64,000 nucleotides of DNA from Rhodanobacteraceae bacterium (GTDB taxonomy: Bacteria; Pseudomonadota; Gammaproteobacteria; Xanthomonadales; Xanthomonadaceae): assembly GCA_024233975.1 (NCBI GenBank), contig JACKOX010000006.1:1-64000 (forward strand). The letters run 5' to 3'. Shown here piece after piece: positions 1-7,556 of the stretch. The notes under the pieces are model-generated. The model searched no databases, was not told the DNA's origin, and worked only from the letters and a program-made list of their open reading frames with translations. A program made the position numbers and the translations under genes. The first letter of the stretch is position 1; each line of letters starts with the position of its first letter.

Positions 1-1494
1 CTGATGGCGCAGACCGTGGCCGCCTTCGCCGGCATGGGCTGGGGCGGTTTCAGCACGCCCGACAATCTGCTGGACAGTTCGATCCTGGTGCTGTTCATGT
101 GCACGATCACCATCGTGCCGCAGATGCTGGTGGCCGCAACGCACCAGAACCGCGTGACCTCGGCCCGTCTGCTCAGGCGCGCCACCTTCGATTCGCTGAC
201 GAGGCTACCCAACCGGACCGCATTCGGGCAGATGGTGCGCGACCGCGTGGCCAATGCCCGCACCGGCACCGAAATGGCGCTTGCCTACATCGACGTCGAC
301 CAGTTCAAGGTGGTGAACGATATCGCCAGCCATGCCGCCGGTGACGAGCTGATCCGCGTCCTCGCCGGCGCCCTCGGCAGCCAGCTGGAAGACGACGAAC
401 TGCTGGCGCGGATCGGTGGTGACGAATTCGGACTCCTGCTGTGCCGGAGCAGCCCGGAACGCGCCAGTCAGCGCATCGAGTGGATGCGCGAACACGTGGC
501 GGAACTCCGCGTGCCGTGGAACAGCGACGTCATGTCGACCAGCATCAGTATCGGCCTGGTTCCCTTCCGCGCAGCCAAGCAGACCTTCAGTGAGCTGCTG
601 GCGCGGGCCGACGCCGCCTGCTTCACGGCCAAGGAACTGGGCGGCAACCGGGTTCAGCTCGCCTCCCTGGGCGACGCCCGCAACAACGAGGAAGTCCACG
701 CCCGCACCTCGGCAATGCGCTGGGCCATGCGCCTCAACACGGCACTGGAACACGGGCACTTCCGCCTGTTTTGTCAGAGCATTGCGTCACTGCATCCCAG
801 CAACATGCACGGACGGCACTTCGAGGTGCTGATCCGCATGCACGATGTCGAGACCAACACGCTGCTGATGCCGGGCTCGTTCATCCCAGCGGCCGAACGC
901 TTCAACCTGAGCGCCCGCCTCGACCGCTACGTGGTCGAGCACACGCTGAACTGGCTGGAATCCCACCCGATCGATGCCGCCGATGTCGATGCCTGCTGCA
1001 TCAACCTGTCGGCCGCCTCGGTGAACAGCGACGACTTCGAGCGTTTCCTGCAGCAGCGCATCGCGGCAAGCCCACTGTCGCCACGGCAGATCTGCTTCGA
1101 ACTGACCGAAACCAGCGCGGTGCGCGACCTCGCACGCGCCCAACGGTTCATCCAGACCGTGCGCGGCCTTGGCTGCCGATTCGCCCTGGATGACTTCGGA
1201 ACCGGCTTCTGTTCCTTCGCCTACCTGCACGCGCTGGATGTCGACTTCTTCAAGATCGACGGTGGCTTCGTGCGACGACTGGTGGACTCGCCGCTGTCAC
1301 TGGCCATCGTCCGCTCCATCGCGGACATCGCGCGCGTGATGGACAAGCAGACCATCGCCGAATGCGCCGAAACCGACGCCATTCGCAGCCGCCTGGCCGA
1401 ACTCGGCGTCGACTATGCGCAGGGCTATGCCATCGACGAACCCCAGCCCATCGACGCCTACTTCACCAAGGCCATGCCGCGACCGGGCGACTGA
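1..1494 (+). CDS. GGDEF-EAL cyclic-di-GMP protein (5' partial)
   Basis: Predicted inner-membrane protein that makes and/or degrades cyclic di-GMP. The frame is open from base 1, so the true start probably lies upstream. Numbering from the ATG at 4, residues 22-44 form one hydrophobic segment that looks like the end of a larger membrane sensor. The GGDEF domain follows, with an intact GGDEF at 138-142; an autoinhibitory RxxD site is not present at the usual place (EDDE instead). The EAL domain spans about 250-490, with EVL (274-276) in place of EAL, FELTET (365-370), DDFGTG (396-401) and a lysine at 417. EVL occurs in some active phosphodiesterases, so both activities remain possible. Nothing here shows the signal sensed. 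Confidence 0.9.
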   Translation: MMAQTVAAFAGMGWGGFSTPDNLLDSSILVLFMCTITIVPQMLVAATHQNRVTSARLLRRATFDSLTRLPNRTAFGQMVRDRVANARTGTEMALAYIDVDQFKVVNDIASHAAGDELIRVLAGALGSQLEDDELLARIGGDEFGLLLCRSSPERASQRIEWMREHVAELRVPWNSDVMSTSISIGLVPFRAAKQTFSELLARADAACFTAKELGGNRVQLASLGDARNNEEVHARTSAMRWAMRLNTALEHGHFRLFCQSIASLHPSNMHGRHFEVLIRMHDVETNTLLMPGSFIPAAERFNLSARLDRYVVEHTLNWLESHPIDAADVDACCINLSAASVNSDDFERFLQQRIAASPLSPRQICFELTETSAVRDLARAQRFIQTVRGLGCRFALDDFGTGFCSFAYLHALDVDFFKIDGGFVRRLVDSPLSLAIVRSIADIARVMDKQTIAECAETDAIRSRLAELGVDYAQGYAIDEPQPIDAYFTKAMPRPGD

Positions 1495-1514
1495 GACCAG
1501 CCTACCCGGTGAAC

Positions 1515-1958
1515 CTACTTGGCGTTGCCTGTGTTGGCAGTTGCGTCGAACAGCAGCTCACTACCGTCCGACAGCTTCACGTGCAGCTTTCCGTCGTCCA
1601 CGCTCATCGCGTCAACCTTTGCCATCGCAGCAAAGAAGCTCGATTCGATCTGACCCCGGAGACCCACGCAGCCACGCTTGGTCGCCGCCAGTGGGGAGAG
1701 GGAAACAGAATCCCCCTCAACCGTCATGCGTCCGTTATAGCGATTGCAGCCACTGTTTCCGCTGATCGCGCCGTCAGCCCCGAATTCAAGCGTTACCTCG
1801 GCCGCCGGCGGCAGCTTCACATCAAGCCCTGAACTCAAGCGCCACTGCGTACCGGTTTTCGGCAGGCTGCTGCCTGCATCCTGACCGGCGGCTCCACCGC
1901 TCTGACACGCCGACAGCAGCATCGCCAATACGCCACCCAGCAACAGTTTCGTACGCAT
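1515..1958 (-). CDS. META-domain (HslJ-like) lipoprotein
   Basis: A 147-residue envelope protein. It begins with a signal peptide ending in a lipobox (LLSAC, lipidated Cys18), followed by one META/DUF306 domain. The domain shows the family hallmark SGNSGCNRYNG near residues 66-76 and a second conserved Cys near 97. Relatives such as HslJ are linked to heat shock and novobiocin resistance, but the biochemical role is unknown. The start at 1958 is chosen over an in-frame ATG 33 bases upstream because AGGGGAG sits just before it and the signal peptide begins there. That ribosome-binding site lies inside the 3' end of the GlsB-like gene, one base away, so the two are very likely co-transcribed and translationally coupled. 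Confidence 0.85.
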   Translation of the reverse strand: MRTKLLLGGVLAMLLSACQSGGAAGQDAGSSLPKTGTQWRLSSGLDVKLPPAAEVTLEFGADGAISGNSGCNRYNGRMTVEGDSVSLSPLAATKRGCVGLRGQIESSFFAAMAKVDAMSVDDGKLHVKLSDGSELLFDATANTGNAK

Positions 1959-1959
1959 C

Positions 1960-2214
1960 TCAGCTCCCCTTGTTCTTGCTGACCAGGCCATAGATCACCA
2001 GCAGGATGATCGCGCCGACCACGGCGCCGATGAATCCTGCTGTCTGGCCTGACTGGTAGATGCCCAACTGCTGTCCGCCATAGGTGGCCGCCAGCGAACC
2101 GCCAATGCCCAGCAAGGTGGTCCAGATAAAACCCAGCTTGTCGTTGCCCGGCTTCACCGCCCTGGCGATGAGGCCGGCCACGAAGCCGATGAGGATGGTC
2201 CAGATGATCGTCAT
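1960..2214 (-). CDS. GlsB/YeaQ/YmgE family stress-response membrane protein
   Basis: A small 84-residue integral membrane protein with three hydrophobic segments and glycine-rich packing (FVAGLIARAVKPG near the start, FIGAVVGAIILLVIYG near the end). This matches the transglycosylase-associated/GlsB family, whose members are commonly induced by general stress. The start is supported by GGAGG a few bases upstream. It is the first gene of a two-gene unit with the META lipoprotein, so a shared envelope-stress role is inferred. The molecular function of the family is not established. Confidence 0.88.
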   Translation of the reverse strand: MTIIWTILIGFVAGLIARAVKPGNDKLGFIWTTLLGIGGSLAATYGGQQLGIYQSGQTAGFIGAVVGAIILLVIYGLVSKNKGS

Positions 2215-2249
2215 GCGATTCCTCCAGAATCAGCAGTATCGAAACAGGG

Positions 2250-3728
2250 TTAGCAACAGCCGTGATCGTGCGACTGCACGTCACCAGCCTTGACCGCCAC
2301 GCCCTGGGTCAGGCCCTTGCCGCTGGCAACGAAATGCTCGGAAACCACCTGGGCCACGCAGGCGGTGACGCGTTTGCCGGTCGGAATATGCAGGAACTCG
2401 TTCGGCCCGTGCGCGTTGGAATGCGGACCCAGCACGCCGGTGATCATGAACTGGGCGCCGGGGAACTTCTCGCCCAGCATGCCCATGAACGGGATCGATC
2501 CACCCTCGCCCATGTACATCGCCGGCTTGCCGAAGAACTCCTCGGAAGCGGAGGCGATGGCGTCGCCAAGCCATTCGGACATCGGCGGTGCATTCCAGCC
2601 GGTGGCGGCCTTCTCCAGGTTCAGGCTGACCTTCACGCCATATGGCGGGTCGGACAGCAGCACGTCGTTCAGCACCTTGCCGGCCAGGTCGCCATCGACG
2701 GTTGGCGGCAGGCGCAGGCTCAGCTTCACCGCCGTATGCGGACGCAGCACGTTGCCCGCACTGTCCAGCGACGGAATGCCGTCGATGCCGGTCACCGACA
2801 GGGCCGGTCGCCAGGTACGGTTCAGCACCAGCTCGGCGTTGTCCTCGTTCATCGGACGCATGCCCTGCAGCACCGGGAATTTGTCCCACACCTCGTTCCC
2901 CAGCACGGTCGCAGCCGCTTTCGCCTGCTCCAGACGGTCGGCTGGCACTTCGGCGTGCAGTGCCTCGGGAACGATGCGGCCGGTGCCCTCGTCCTCCAGT
3001 CGCGACAACAACGTGCGCAGCACGCGGAAGCTGGAAGCGATCACGCCACTGGCATCACCGGAATGCACGCCCTCGTCGAGCACGTCGACACACAGGTTGC
3101 CACCGGCCAGGCCGCGCAGCGAGGTCGTACACCACAGCTGGTCATAGTTGCCGCAGCCGGAATCCAGGCACACCACCAGCGACGGCTTGCCGATGCGGTC
3201 GGCCAGATGGTCGACGTAGTGCGGCAGGTCATAGCTGCCGGATTCCTCGCAGGCCTCGATCATGACCACGCAGCGACTGTGCGGGATGCCCTGCTCCTGC
3301 AGCGCGCGGATCGCGGTCAGCGAGCCGAAGATGGCGTAGCCGTCATCCGCACCGCCACGGCCATAGAGCTTGTCGCCCTTCAGCACCGGCTTCCACGGAC
3401 CCAGGTCGTCGTCCCAGCCGGTCATTTCCGGCTGCTTGTCCAGATGGCCATACAGCAGCACGCAGTCGTCGCCCTGTCCCGGGATGTCGATGAAGATCAG
3501 CGGGGTACGCCCTTCCAGGCGGACTACCTCGACGCGCATGTCCTTGATCGGCTGGGACTTGGCCCAGGCCTCCATCAGCGCCACGGCCTTGTCCATGTAG
3601 CCGTGCTCCGCCCACTTCGCGTCGAACATCGGCGACTTGTTGGGAATGCGGATGTACTCGACGAGCTGCGGAACGATGTCGTCTTCCCAAGCCTGCGCCA
3701 CGAAGCGGAACAGTTGCTGCTTGTCCAT
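2250..3728 (-). CDS. M20 family metallopeptidase (dipeptidase)
   Basis: A 492-residue zinc-dependent exopeptidase of the M20 family, closest in look to cytosolic carnosine/non-specific dipeptidases. Visible metal and catalytic residues are H95-x-D97 (YGHLDKQ), D128 (GRGGADDG) and the pair E161-E162 (EACEESGS). The length is normal. The C-terminus has a short His/Cys tail (HDHGCC) that is unusual and might bind metal. The start at 3728 (MDKQQLF) is preferred over an ATG 18 bases upstream because AAGGA lies about 8 bases before it and the family's first helix begins there. No signal peptide is seen, so it is probably cytosolic. Substrate cannot be read from the sequence. Confidence 0.88.
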   Translation of the reverse strand: MDKQQLFRFVAQAWEDDIVPQLVEYIRIPNKSPMFDAKWAEHGYMDKAVALMEAWAKSQPIKDMRVEVVRLEGRTPLIFIDIPGQGDDCVLLYGHLDKQPEMTGWDDDLGPWKPVLKGDKLYGRGGADDGYAIFGSLTAIRALQEQGIPHSRCVVMIEACEESGSYDLPHYVDHLADRIGKPSLVVCLDSGCGNYDQLWCTTSLRGLAGGNLCVDVLDEGVHSGDASGVIASSFRVLRTLLSRLEDEGTGRIVPEALHAEVPADRLEQAKAAATVLGNEVWDKFPVLQGMRPMNEDNAELVLNRTWRPALSVTGIDGIPSLDSAGNVLRPHTAVKLSLRLPPTVDGDLAGKVLNDVLLSDPPYGVKVSLNLEKAATGWNAPPMSEWLGDAIASASEEFFGKPAMYMGEGGSIPFMGMLGEKFPGAQFMITGVLGPHSNAHGPNEFLHIPTGKRVTACVAQVVSEHFVASGKGLTQGVAVKAGDVQSHDHGCC

Positions 3729-3828
3729 GCGGGGTCCTTCCTTCAAAGCGAAAGGCGCAGTTTACCAGCCCGCCGGGCGGCCACCTGAAGGCGCGACAAC
3801 GCCGCCACGGCAGCGAGGACAACAGCGG

Positions 3829-3866
3829 TAGGAAAAATCCTAGCCAGCATCGGTCGGAATCCGACC
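3829..3866. other. Two adjacent dyads in the M20/ComEA intergenic region
   Basis: The 285-base gap between the divergent M20 and ComEA-like genes holds two perfect short inverted repeats. One is TAGGA-AAAA-TCCTA at 3829-3842 and the other is GGTCGGA-A-TCCGACC at 3852-3866. They could be operators for the divergent promoters or merely hairpins. No convincing promoter hexamers were recognised next to them. Confidence 0.3.
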
Positions 3867-4013
3867 ATCGCATGCGACCTGCGCCGACATACCGGGCAAA
3901 GCCCCGAACCTAATCTGTCCCCGTCGAGAACGACACCGCCGATCACGGCCCCGCCGATGGCGCCGCCGCATCGACGACAACCACGCCAACCAAACTGAAC
4001 CTGGAGAATCCAA

Positions 4014-4295
4014 ATGATCCGCATCAACACCCTGATCAAGTCGCTGTTCCTGTCGCTGGCCCTGTGCGCCTCCGCCTTCGCCGCCGACCGCGTCGACGTC
4101 AACCACGCCGATGCCGCCGCCATCGCCGAAACGCTGAACGGCATTGGCATGACCAAGGCCGAAGCCATCGTTGCCTGGCGCGAAGCCAACGGCCAGTTCA
4201 AGAGCGCCGACCAGCTCGCCGAAGTGAAGGGCATTGGCCTCAAGACCGTCGAGAAGAACCGCGACCGCATCCTGCTGGCACCGCCGACCGAATAA
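4014..4295 (+). CDS. ComEA-like helix-hairpin-helix protein
   Basis: A 93-residue secreted protein: signal peptide to about residue 23 (ASAFA then ADRV), then a tandem helix-hairpin-helix unit. The two hairpins are centred on LNGIGMTKA (41-49) and VKGIGLKTV (71-79). This is the compact single-domain ComEA type, which binds DNA in the periplasm during natural transformation in gammaproteobacteria. A GGAG ribosome-binding site precedes the ATG. No other competence gene is in the window, so the role is inferred from the family only. A GC-rich hairpin at 4334-4355 follows, without a T tract. Confidence 0.85.
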   Translation: MIRINTLIKSLFLSLALCASAFAADRVDVNHADAAAIAETLNGIGMTKAEAIVAWREANGQFKSADQLAEVKGIGLKTVEKNRDRILLAPPTE

Positions 4296-4425
4296 GTCGT
4301 CGCCAGCGACCCCTTTGCCCCGGCCCGGCCGGTGGCTGCTTCCCCCGGGGCAGCCATCGACCGTCGCCGGGGCTCTTCGCCGTGAGCGGTATGCATGCAC
4401 TTTGCCGGCAGGGCAAACTGGCGCC

Positions 4426-5028
4426 ATGCATGCCGAACTCCTGCCCGCCGAACATTTCAAACGCATGCGCTGGCTCAACGGCGCCGGCTGGACACGGGAG
4501 ATCTGCCGAGAGCCGCCGATGTCGGAAACCTTCGACTGGCGCGCATCCATCGCCGAAATCGACGGCGACGCCGCGTTCTCGCCATTCCCCGGCTACCAGC
4601 GCCATCAGATCCTGCTGCGAGGCAATGGCTTCCTGCTGCATTTCGACGACGACATGGCCTCGCTGGAACCGCCGCATGGCCAGCATCGCTACGCCGGTGA
4701 CATGCCGGTGTCGGCACGACTGATCGATGGTCCCGTACATGCCTTCAACCTGATCTGGCGACCACAGGCAGTCAGCGTACGCGTGCTGCATCGACCGCTG
4801 GTGGGGGCGACCCTGTTCTTCCCCGAACCTGGCGTGGAGTGGGTGATCTACCTCATCGCCGGTCGCGCGCGGCTGCGCCGCCGCGAGACCGATATCCCGA
4901 TGGAAGCCGGTGATGCGCTGCGCCTCAGCATCGCGACCGGGGAACCCTCGGATGCCGGTCGCTGCGTGCTGGATGGCAATGGTGAAGCGCTGGTGGTCCG
5001 TATCCAGCGTGAAGCACGGCACAGTTGA
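4426..5028 (+). CDS. HutD/Ves family protein
   Basis: A 200-residue cupin-like protein of the HutD/Ves family. Recognisable landmarks are the N-terminal RMRWLNGAGWTREI, a FDWRASIAEI strand, FSPFPGYQR, and a later HRYAGD. The family is often encoded with histidine-utilisation genes and is thought to modulate that pathway, but here no hut gene is adjacent, so its target is unknown. The start ATG at 4426 has no obvious ribosome-binding site. A longer in-frame extension upstream has no family character. It lies upstream of the ODP gene but that gene has its own regulatory site. Confidence 0.8.
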   Translation: MHAELLPAEHFKRMRWLNGAGWTREICREPPMSETFDWRASIAEIDGDAAFSPFPGYQRHQILLRGNGFLLHFDDDMASLEPPHGQHRYAGDMPVSARLIDGPVHAFNLIWRPQAVSVRVLHRPLVGATLFFPEPGVEWVIYLIAGRARLRRRETDIPMEAGDALRLSIATGEPSDAGRCVLDGNGEALVVRIQREARHS

Positions 5029-5047
5029 GGCTGTCCAGGCCCATCAC

Positions 5048-5061
5048 TTGATCTGGGTCAA
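5048..5061 (+). promoter_or_regulatory. Anr/FNR/DNR-type binding site
   Basis: TTGATCTGGGTCAA matches the FNR-family consensus TTGAT-N4-ATCAA at nine of ten defined bases. Its centre is at 5054.5. If this is a class II site (centre at -41.5), transcription would start near 5096, and CATAGT at 5081-5086 would be a fair -10 element. The site lies 54 bases before the ODP start codon, so oxygen-limited or NO-responsive activation of that gene is inferred. Confidence 0.7.
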
Positions 5062-5115
5062 GCAAACGGCAACGTCTGCACATAGTCTGCGCCCAGGAAA
5101 AATCAGGACACGCGC

Positions 5116-5889
5116 ATGGCGACCACGCTCTTCGAACACGGCAACCACCGCTGCATCGCCTTCAACGACCTCGTACGCGGTGACGATGGCGTCCAGGCCA
5201 ACCAGTTTCTGATCCAGCATGGCGACCACTCCGCCCTGCTCGATCCCGGCGGCGCCCTCCTCTACACGCCACTATCAATGGCGGTGTCGCAGTTCATCCC
5301 GCTGAAATCGCTGACCTACATCCTGGCTTCGCACCAGGACCCGGACATCATCGGCGCGGTGGATCGCTGGTTGATGTATACCGACGCCAAGGTGGTCTGC
5401 TCACGACTGTGGGGCCGCTTCGTGCCGCACAGCGTGCCGCACTACCAGCAGGGTTCCAGCAATGATCGCTACGTGCTGCTGCCAGATGCCGGCCAGCGCG
5501 TGCCGCTCGGCGACAGCCGGATCGACGCCCTACCCGCGCACTTCCTGCATTCGGTCGGCAACTTCAGCTTCTATGATCCGGTGAGCCGGATCCTGTTTTC
5601 CGGCGACATCGGCGCGTCGATGATCGACAGCAGTGTGACCTATGCGCCCACCGAGGATTTCAAGGCGCACCTGCCGCGCATGGCCGGTTTCCACAAGCGC
5701 TACATGGCATCGAACCGCGTCGCCCGCCTGTGGGCAGCCATGATCCGCGAGTTGAATCCCGTCATGATCGTGCCCCAGCACGGCCTGCCGATGAAAGGCG
5801 ATGCCATCAGCGACTTCCTCGACTGGCTGTCGGAACTGCCATGCGGCGTCGACCTGATGGACAGCCGCGACTACCAGCTGCCGGATTGA
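5116..5889 (+). CDS. ODP-type oxygen-binding di-iron protein (metallo-beta-lactamase fold)
   Basis: A 257-residue member of the flavodiiron-related metallo-beta-lactamase family that lacks the flavodoxin domain. Candidate di-iron ligands are H73, D75 and D77 (HQDPD), H145 (HSVGNF), D164 (SGDIG) and H222 (PQHG). The first motif has Asp where true flavodiiron enzymes have Glu. That substitution is the signature of ODP proteins, which bind O2 and in some bacteria serve as oxygen sensors linked to chemotaxis or cyclic di-GMP. No sensor partner is fused or adjacent, although a GGDEF-EAL gene lies 3.6 kb away. The upstream Anr/FNR-type box suggests induction at low oxygen. Its stop abuts the end of the convergent suf operon. 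Confidence 0.85.
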   Translation: MATTLFEHGNHRCIAFNDLVRGDDGVQANQFLIQHGDHSALLDPGGALLYTPLSMAVSQFIPLKSLTYILASHQDPDIIGAVDRWLMYTDAKVVCSRLWGRFVPHSVPHYQQGSSNDRYVLLPDAGQRVPLGDSRIDALPAHFLHSVGNFSFYDPVSRILFSGDIGASMIDSSVTYAPTEDFKAHLPRMAGFHKRYMASNRVARLWAAMIRELNPVMIVPQHGLPMKGDAISDFLDWLSELPCGVDLMDSRDYQLPD

Positions 5890-6222
5890 TCAATCATCGC
5901 GGTCGTCGCGGGTCCAGATGGCATCATCCTCACGCTTGACCGGGAACTTGGCCACCGGCTCGTAGGCCGGCGCGCACAGTGCCGCGCCATCGCGCACGTC
6001 GAACCTGGCGCCATGCAGCGTGCACTCGATGGTGCCGGCCGCCGCGTCAAACTCCCCGGCGGACAGCTCGAAATCCTCGTGGCTGCAGCGGTCTTCCAGC
6101 GCGTACAGCTCGCCATCGAGGTTGAACACCAGGATCGGCGTGTCGCCATCCCAGGCCACCGTGGATTCGCCCGGCAGCAGTTCGGACATGGCGCAGACGC
6201 GCACCCAGTTTCCAGCACTCAT
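5890..6222 (-). CDS. Rieske [2Fe-2S] ferredoxin
   Basis: A 110-residue soluble Rieske protein resembling the ferredoxin subunit of non-haem iron dioxygenases. The cluster ligands are visible as C46-x-H48 (CSH) and C67-x2-H70 (CTLHG). It is the last gene of the suf operon. Its ATG overlaps the stop of the upstream GNAT gene by four bases (ATGA), so translation is coupled. No oxygenase large subunit is near, and its redox partner is unknown. An electron-delivery role in cluster assembly or repair is a reasonable inference from location only. Confidence 0.9.
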   Translation of the reverse strand: MSAGNWVRVCAMSELLPGESTVAWDGDTPILVFNLDGELYALEDRCSHEDFELSAGEFDAAAGTIECTLHGARFDVRDGAALCAPAYEPVAKFPVKREDDAIWTRDDRDD

Positions 6223-6779
6223 GATCTTGCCGCCCCCGGTTTGTTCAGTGGTTTTTCCAACACCTCGAAGCGCAGGTCGTCGCGCCTGGGCAGACCGAAT
6301 CGCGTATCGCCATAGGGGAACGGCTTGAATCGCCCGGTGCGGACGTAGCCGCGGCGCTCGTACCAGGCGATGAGTTCATCGCGCTGCACGATCACGGTCA
6401 TGCGCATGACGGGCAGCTGCCACTCGTCGCGCACCACACGCTCCGCCTCGGCCAGCACGCGGCGCCCTATGCCCGCATTCTGCAGGCCTGGACGCACCGC
6501 GAACATGCCGAAATACCCTGCACCGTGCTCTTCGGCGATATGCGCACAGGCAAGGACCGACTCCGCGCCGCCGCCTTCCAGTACCAGCACCCGGCTTCGC
6601 GCGCGACGGAGGTCCTCGCGAAGCACTTCGGGATCGATGCGCTCGCCGTCGAGGATGTCGGCCTCGGTGGTCCAGCCCACGCGGCTGGCCTCGCCACGGT
6701 ACGCCGACGTGACCAGCGTCACCAGCACGGGGATGTCGTCTTCGGTGGCGTCGCGAAAATGCAGTTCAGCCTCGGTCAT
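6219..6779 (-). CDS. GNAT family N-acetyltransferase
   Basis: A 186-residue acetyl-CoA-dependent acyltransferase. The GNAT core is clear: an N-terminal FRDATEDDIPVLVTL strand-helix, a FAVRPGLQNAGIGRRVL pyrophosphate-binding loop (Q/R-x2-G-x-G/A), and a C-terminal WYERRGYVRTG. The start at 6779 (MTEAEL) is chosen because it overlaps the sufU stop by 14 bases, as in the rest of this tightly packed operon; longer starts lack family similarity. The substrate is unknown. It is the ninth gene of the suf operon. Confidence 0.85.
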   Translation of the reverse strand: MTEAELHFRDATEDDIPVLVTLVTSAYRGEASRVGWTTEADILDGERIDPEVLREDLRRARSRVLVLEGGGAESVLACAHIAEEHGAGYFGMFAVRPGLQNAGIGRRVLAEAERVVRDEWQLPVMRMTVIVQRDELIAWYERRGYVRTGRFKPFPYGDTRFGLPRRDDLRFEVLEKPLNKPGAARS

Positions 6780-7242
6780 GCTCGGTGTCGTCCATCTCGA
6801 TCTGTTGAAGTGCGGCCGAGAACGCCTCGAAGGGCAGCAATGCACAGCGACGGCGTGACGGTAGTTTCTTGAGTTCCGCGAATGCATCGAAGTCGGCACG
6901 GCGGATGATATCCGCGGGTGGCCCGCCATCATCGCGATTCAGCCAGTCGCCAAAAGCATCTGCAAGGGCAATCACGCCTGCAACCGGGTGTGTAAGGGCT
7001 GCCTCGCCCAGCATCGACGACGACGCTAACGTCATGGCGCAGGCATCAGCTTCGAACCCAAAGGCAACCACACGATCCGAATCAACGCGAAGGCCGATGG
7101 CAACTTCGTCGCCACAAAGCCGGTTGCTCGCCTTGCCAACAGCACAGGGCAATGGCAGTTCACCACGACGTCGCGGGCTCCGCGCGTGATCGAGCAGGCG
7201 TTCGGTGTACAGCGCTCCCACGTTCAGCGTTTCATCGCTCAA
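6766..7242 (-). CDS. sufU: SufU/IscU-like Fe-S cluster assembly protein
   Basis: A 158-residue protein of the IscU/SufU fold. The three conserved cysteines are C43 with D45 (RLCGDE), C68 (DACAMT, followed by ASSS) and C133 (RRRCALLPF). In this family these residues hold a Zn or an Fe-S cluster and accept sulfur from the cysteine desulfurase. It therefore probably partners SufS; no sufE is seen in the operon. Whether it acts as a sulfur shuttle (Bacillus SufU type) or as a scaffold cannot be told from the sequence. It begins 10 bases after the stop of the small coiled-coil protein. Confidence 0.82.
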   Translation of the reverse strand: MSDETLNVGALYTERLLDHARSPRRRGELPLPCAVGKASNRLCGDEVAIGLRVDSDRVVAFGFEADACAMTLASSSMLGEAALTHPVAGVIALADAFGDWLNRDDGGPPADIIRRADFDAFAELKKLPSRRRCALLPFEAFSAALQQIEMDDTEHDRG

Positions 7243-7252
7243 TCGGGCGCAC

Positions 7253-7528
7253 TCATCGAAAAATCAGCCACAGCAGCACGCCAATGGCAACAAAGATCAG
7301 CGGGAGGACGACCATCATCGCGCGGCGTGCGTTGGCCATGATCGCCGCGCTGCGGTCCTGCAGTTGTTCGGCACGATCATTCAGCTTCACGGCGCGCTGG
7401 AACTGTTGCTCGGCCATATCGAACTGTCGGCGCTGCATGGCCAACGCTTCATCCTGCTTGGCCAACTGCTCGCGCTGGCCTTCGCGGATCGCGGTCAGTA
7501 GTTCAACGATGTCGTCTTCACGCGCCAT
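7253..7528 (-). CDS. Small coiled-coil, C-terminally anchored membrane protein in the suf operon
   Basis: A 91-residue protein that I do not recognise. Residues 1-70 are charged and Gln/Glu/Arg-rich with a heptad-like pattern, predicting one long helix or coiled coil. Residues 71-90 (VVLPLIFVAIGVLLWLIF) form a single transmembrane segment at the very C-terminus, giving a tail-anchored layout with the helix in the cytoplasm. The ATG at 7528 has a good GGAGAAGG ribosome-binding site. It sits between sufS (28-base gap) and sufU (10-base gap), so co-expression with Fe-S assembly is strongly suggested. A membrane tether for the assembly machinery is only a guess. Confidence 0.75.
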   Translation of the reverse strand: MAREDDIVELLTAIREGQREQLAKQDEALAMQRRQFDMAEQQFQRAVKLNDRAEQLQDRSAAIMANARRAMMVVLPLIFVAIGVLLWLIFR

Positions 7529-7556
7529 GGCCTTCTCCCAAGGGAACGCGAGGGCA

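Noticed and set aside
271..273. Degenerate EVL in the EAL domain as evidence of an inactive phosphodiesterase
   Set aside because: EVL is tolerated in active enzymes and the remaining catalytic motifs are present, so inactivity is not claimed. The motif lies at protein residues 274-276 (bases 823-831).
5882..5896. TTGATCAATC at the end of the ODP gene as a second FNR-type site
   Set aside because: The second half-site is not at the right spacing, and it lies at the convergent gene junction where no promoter is expected.
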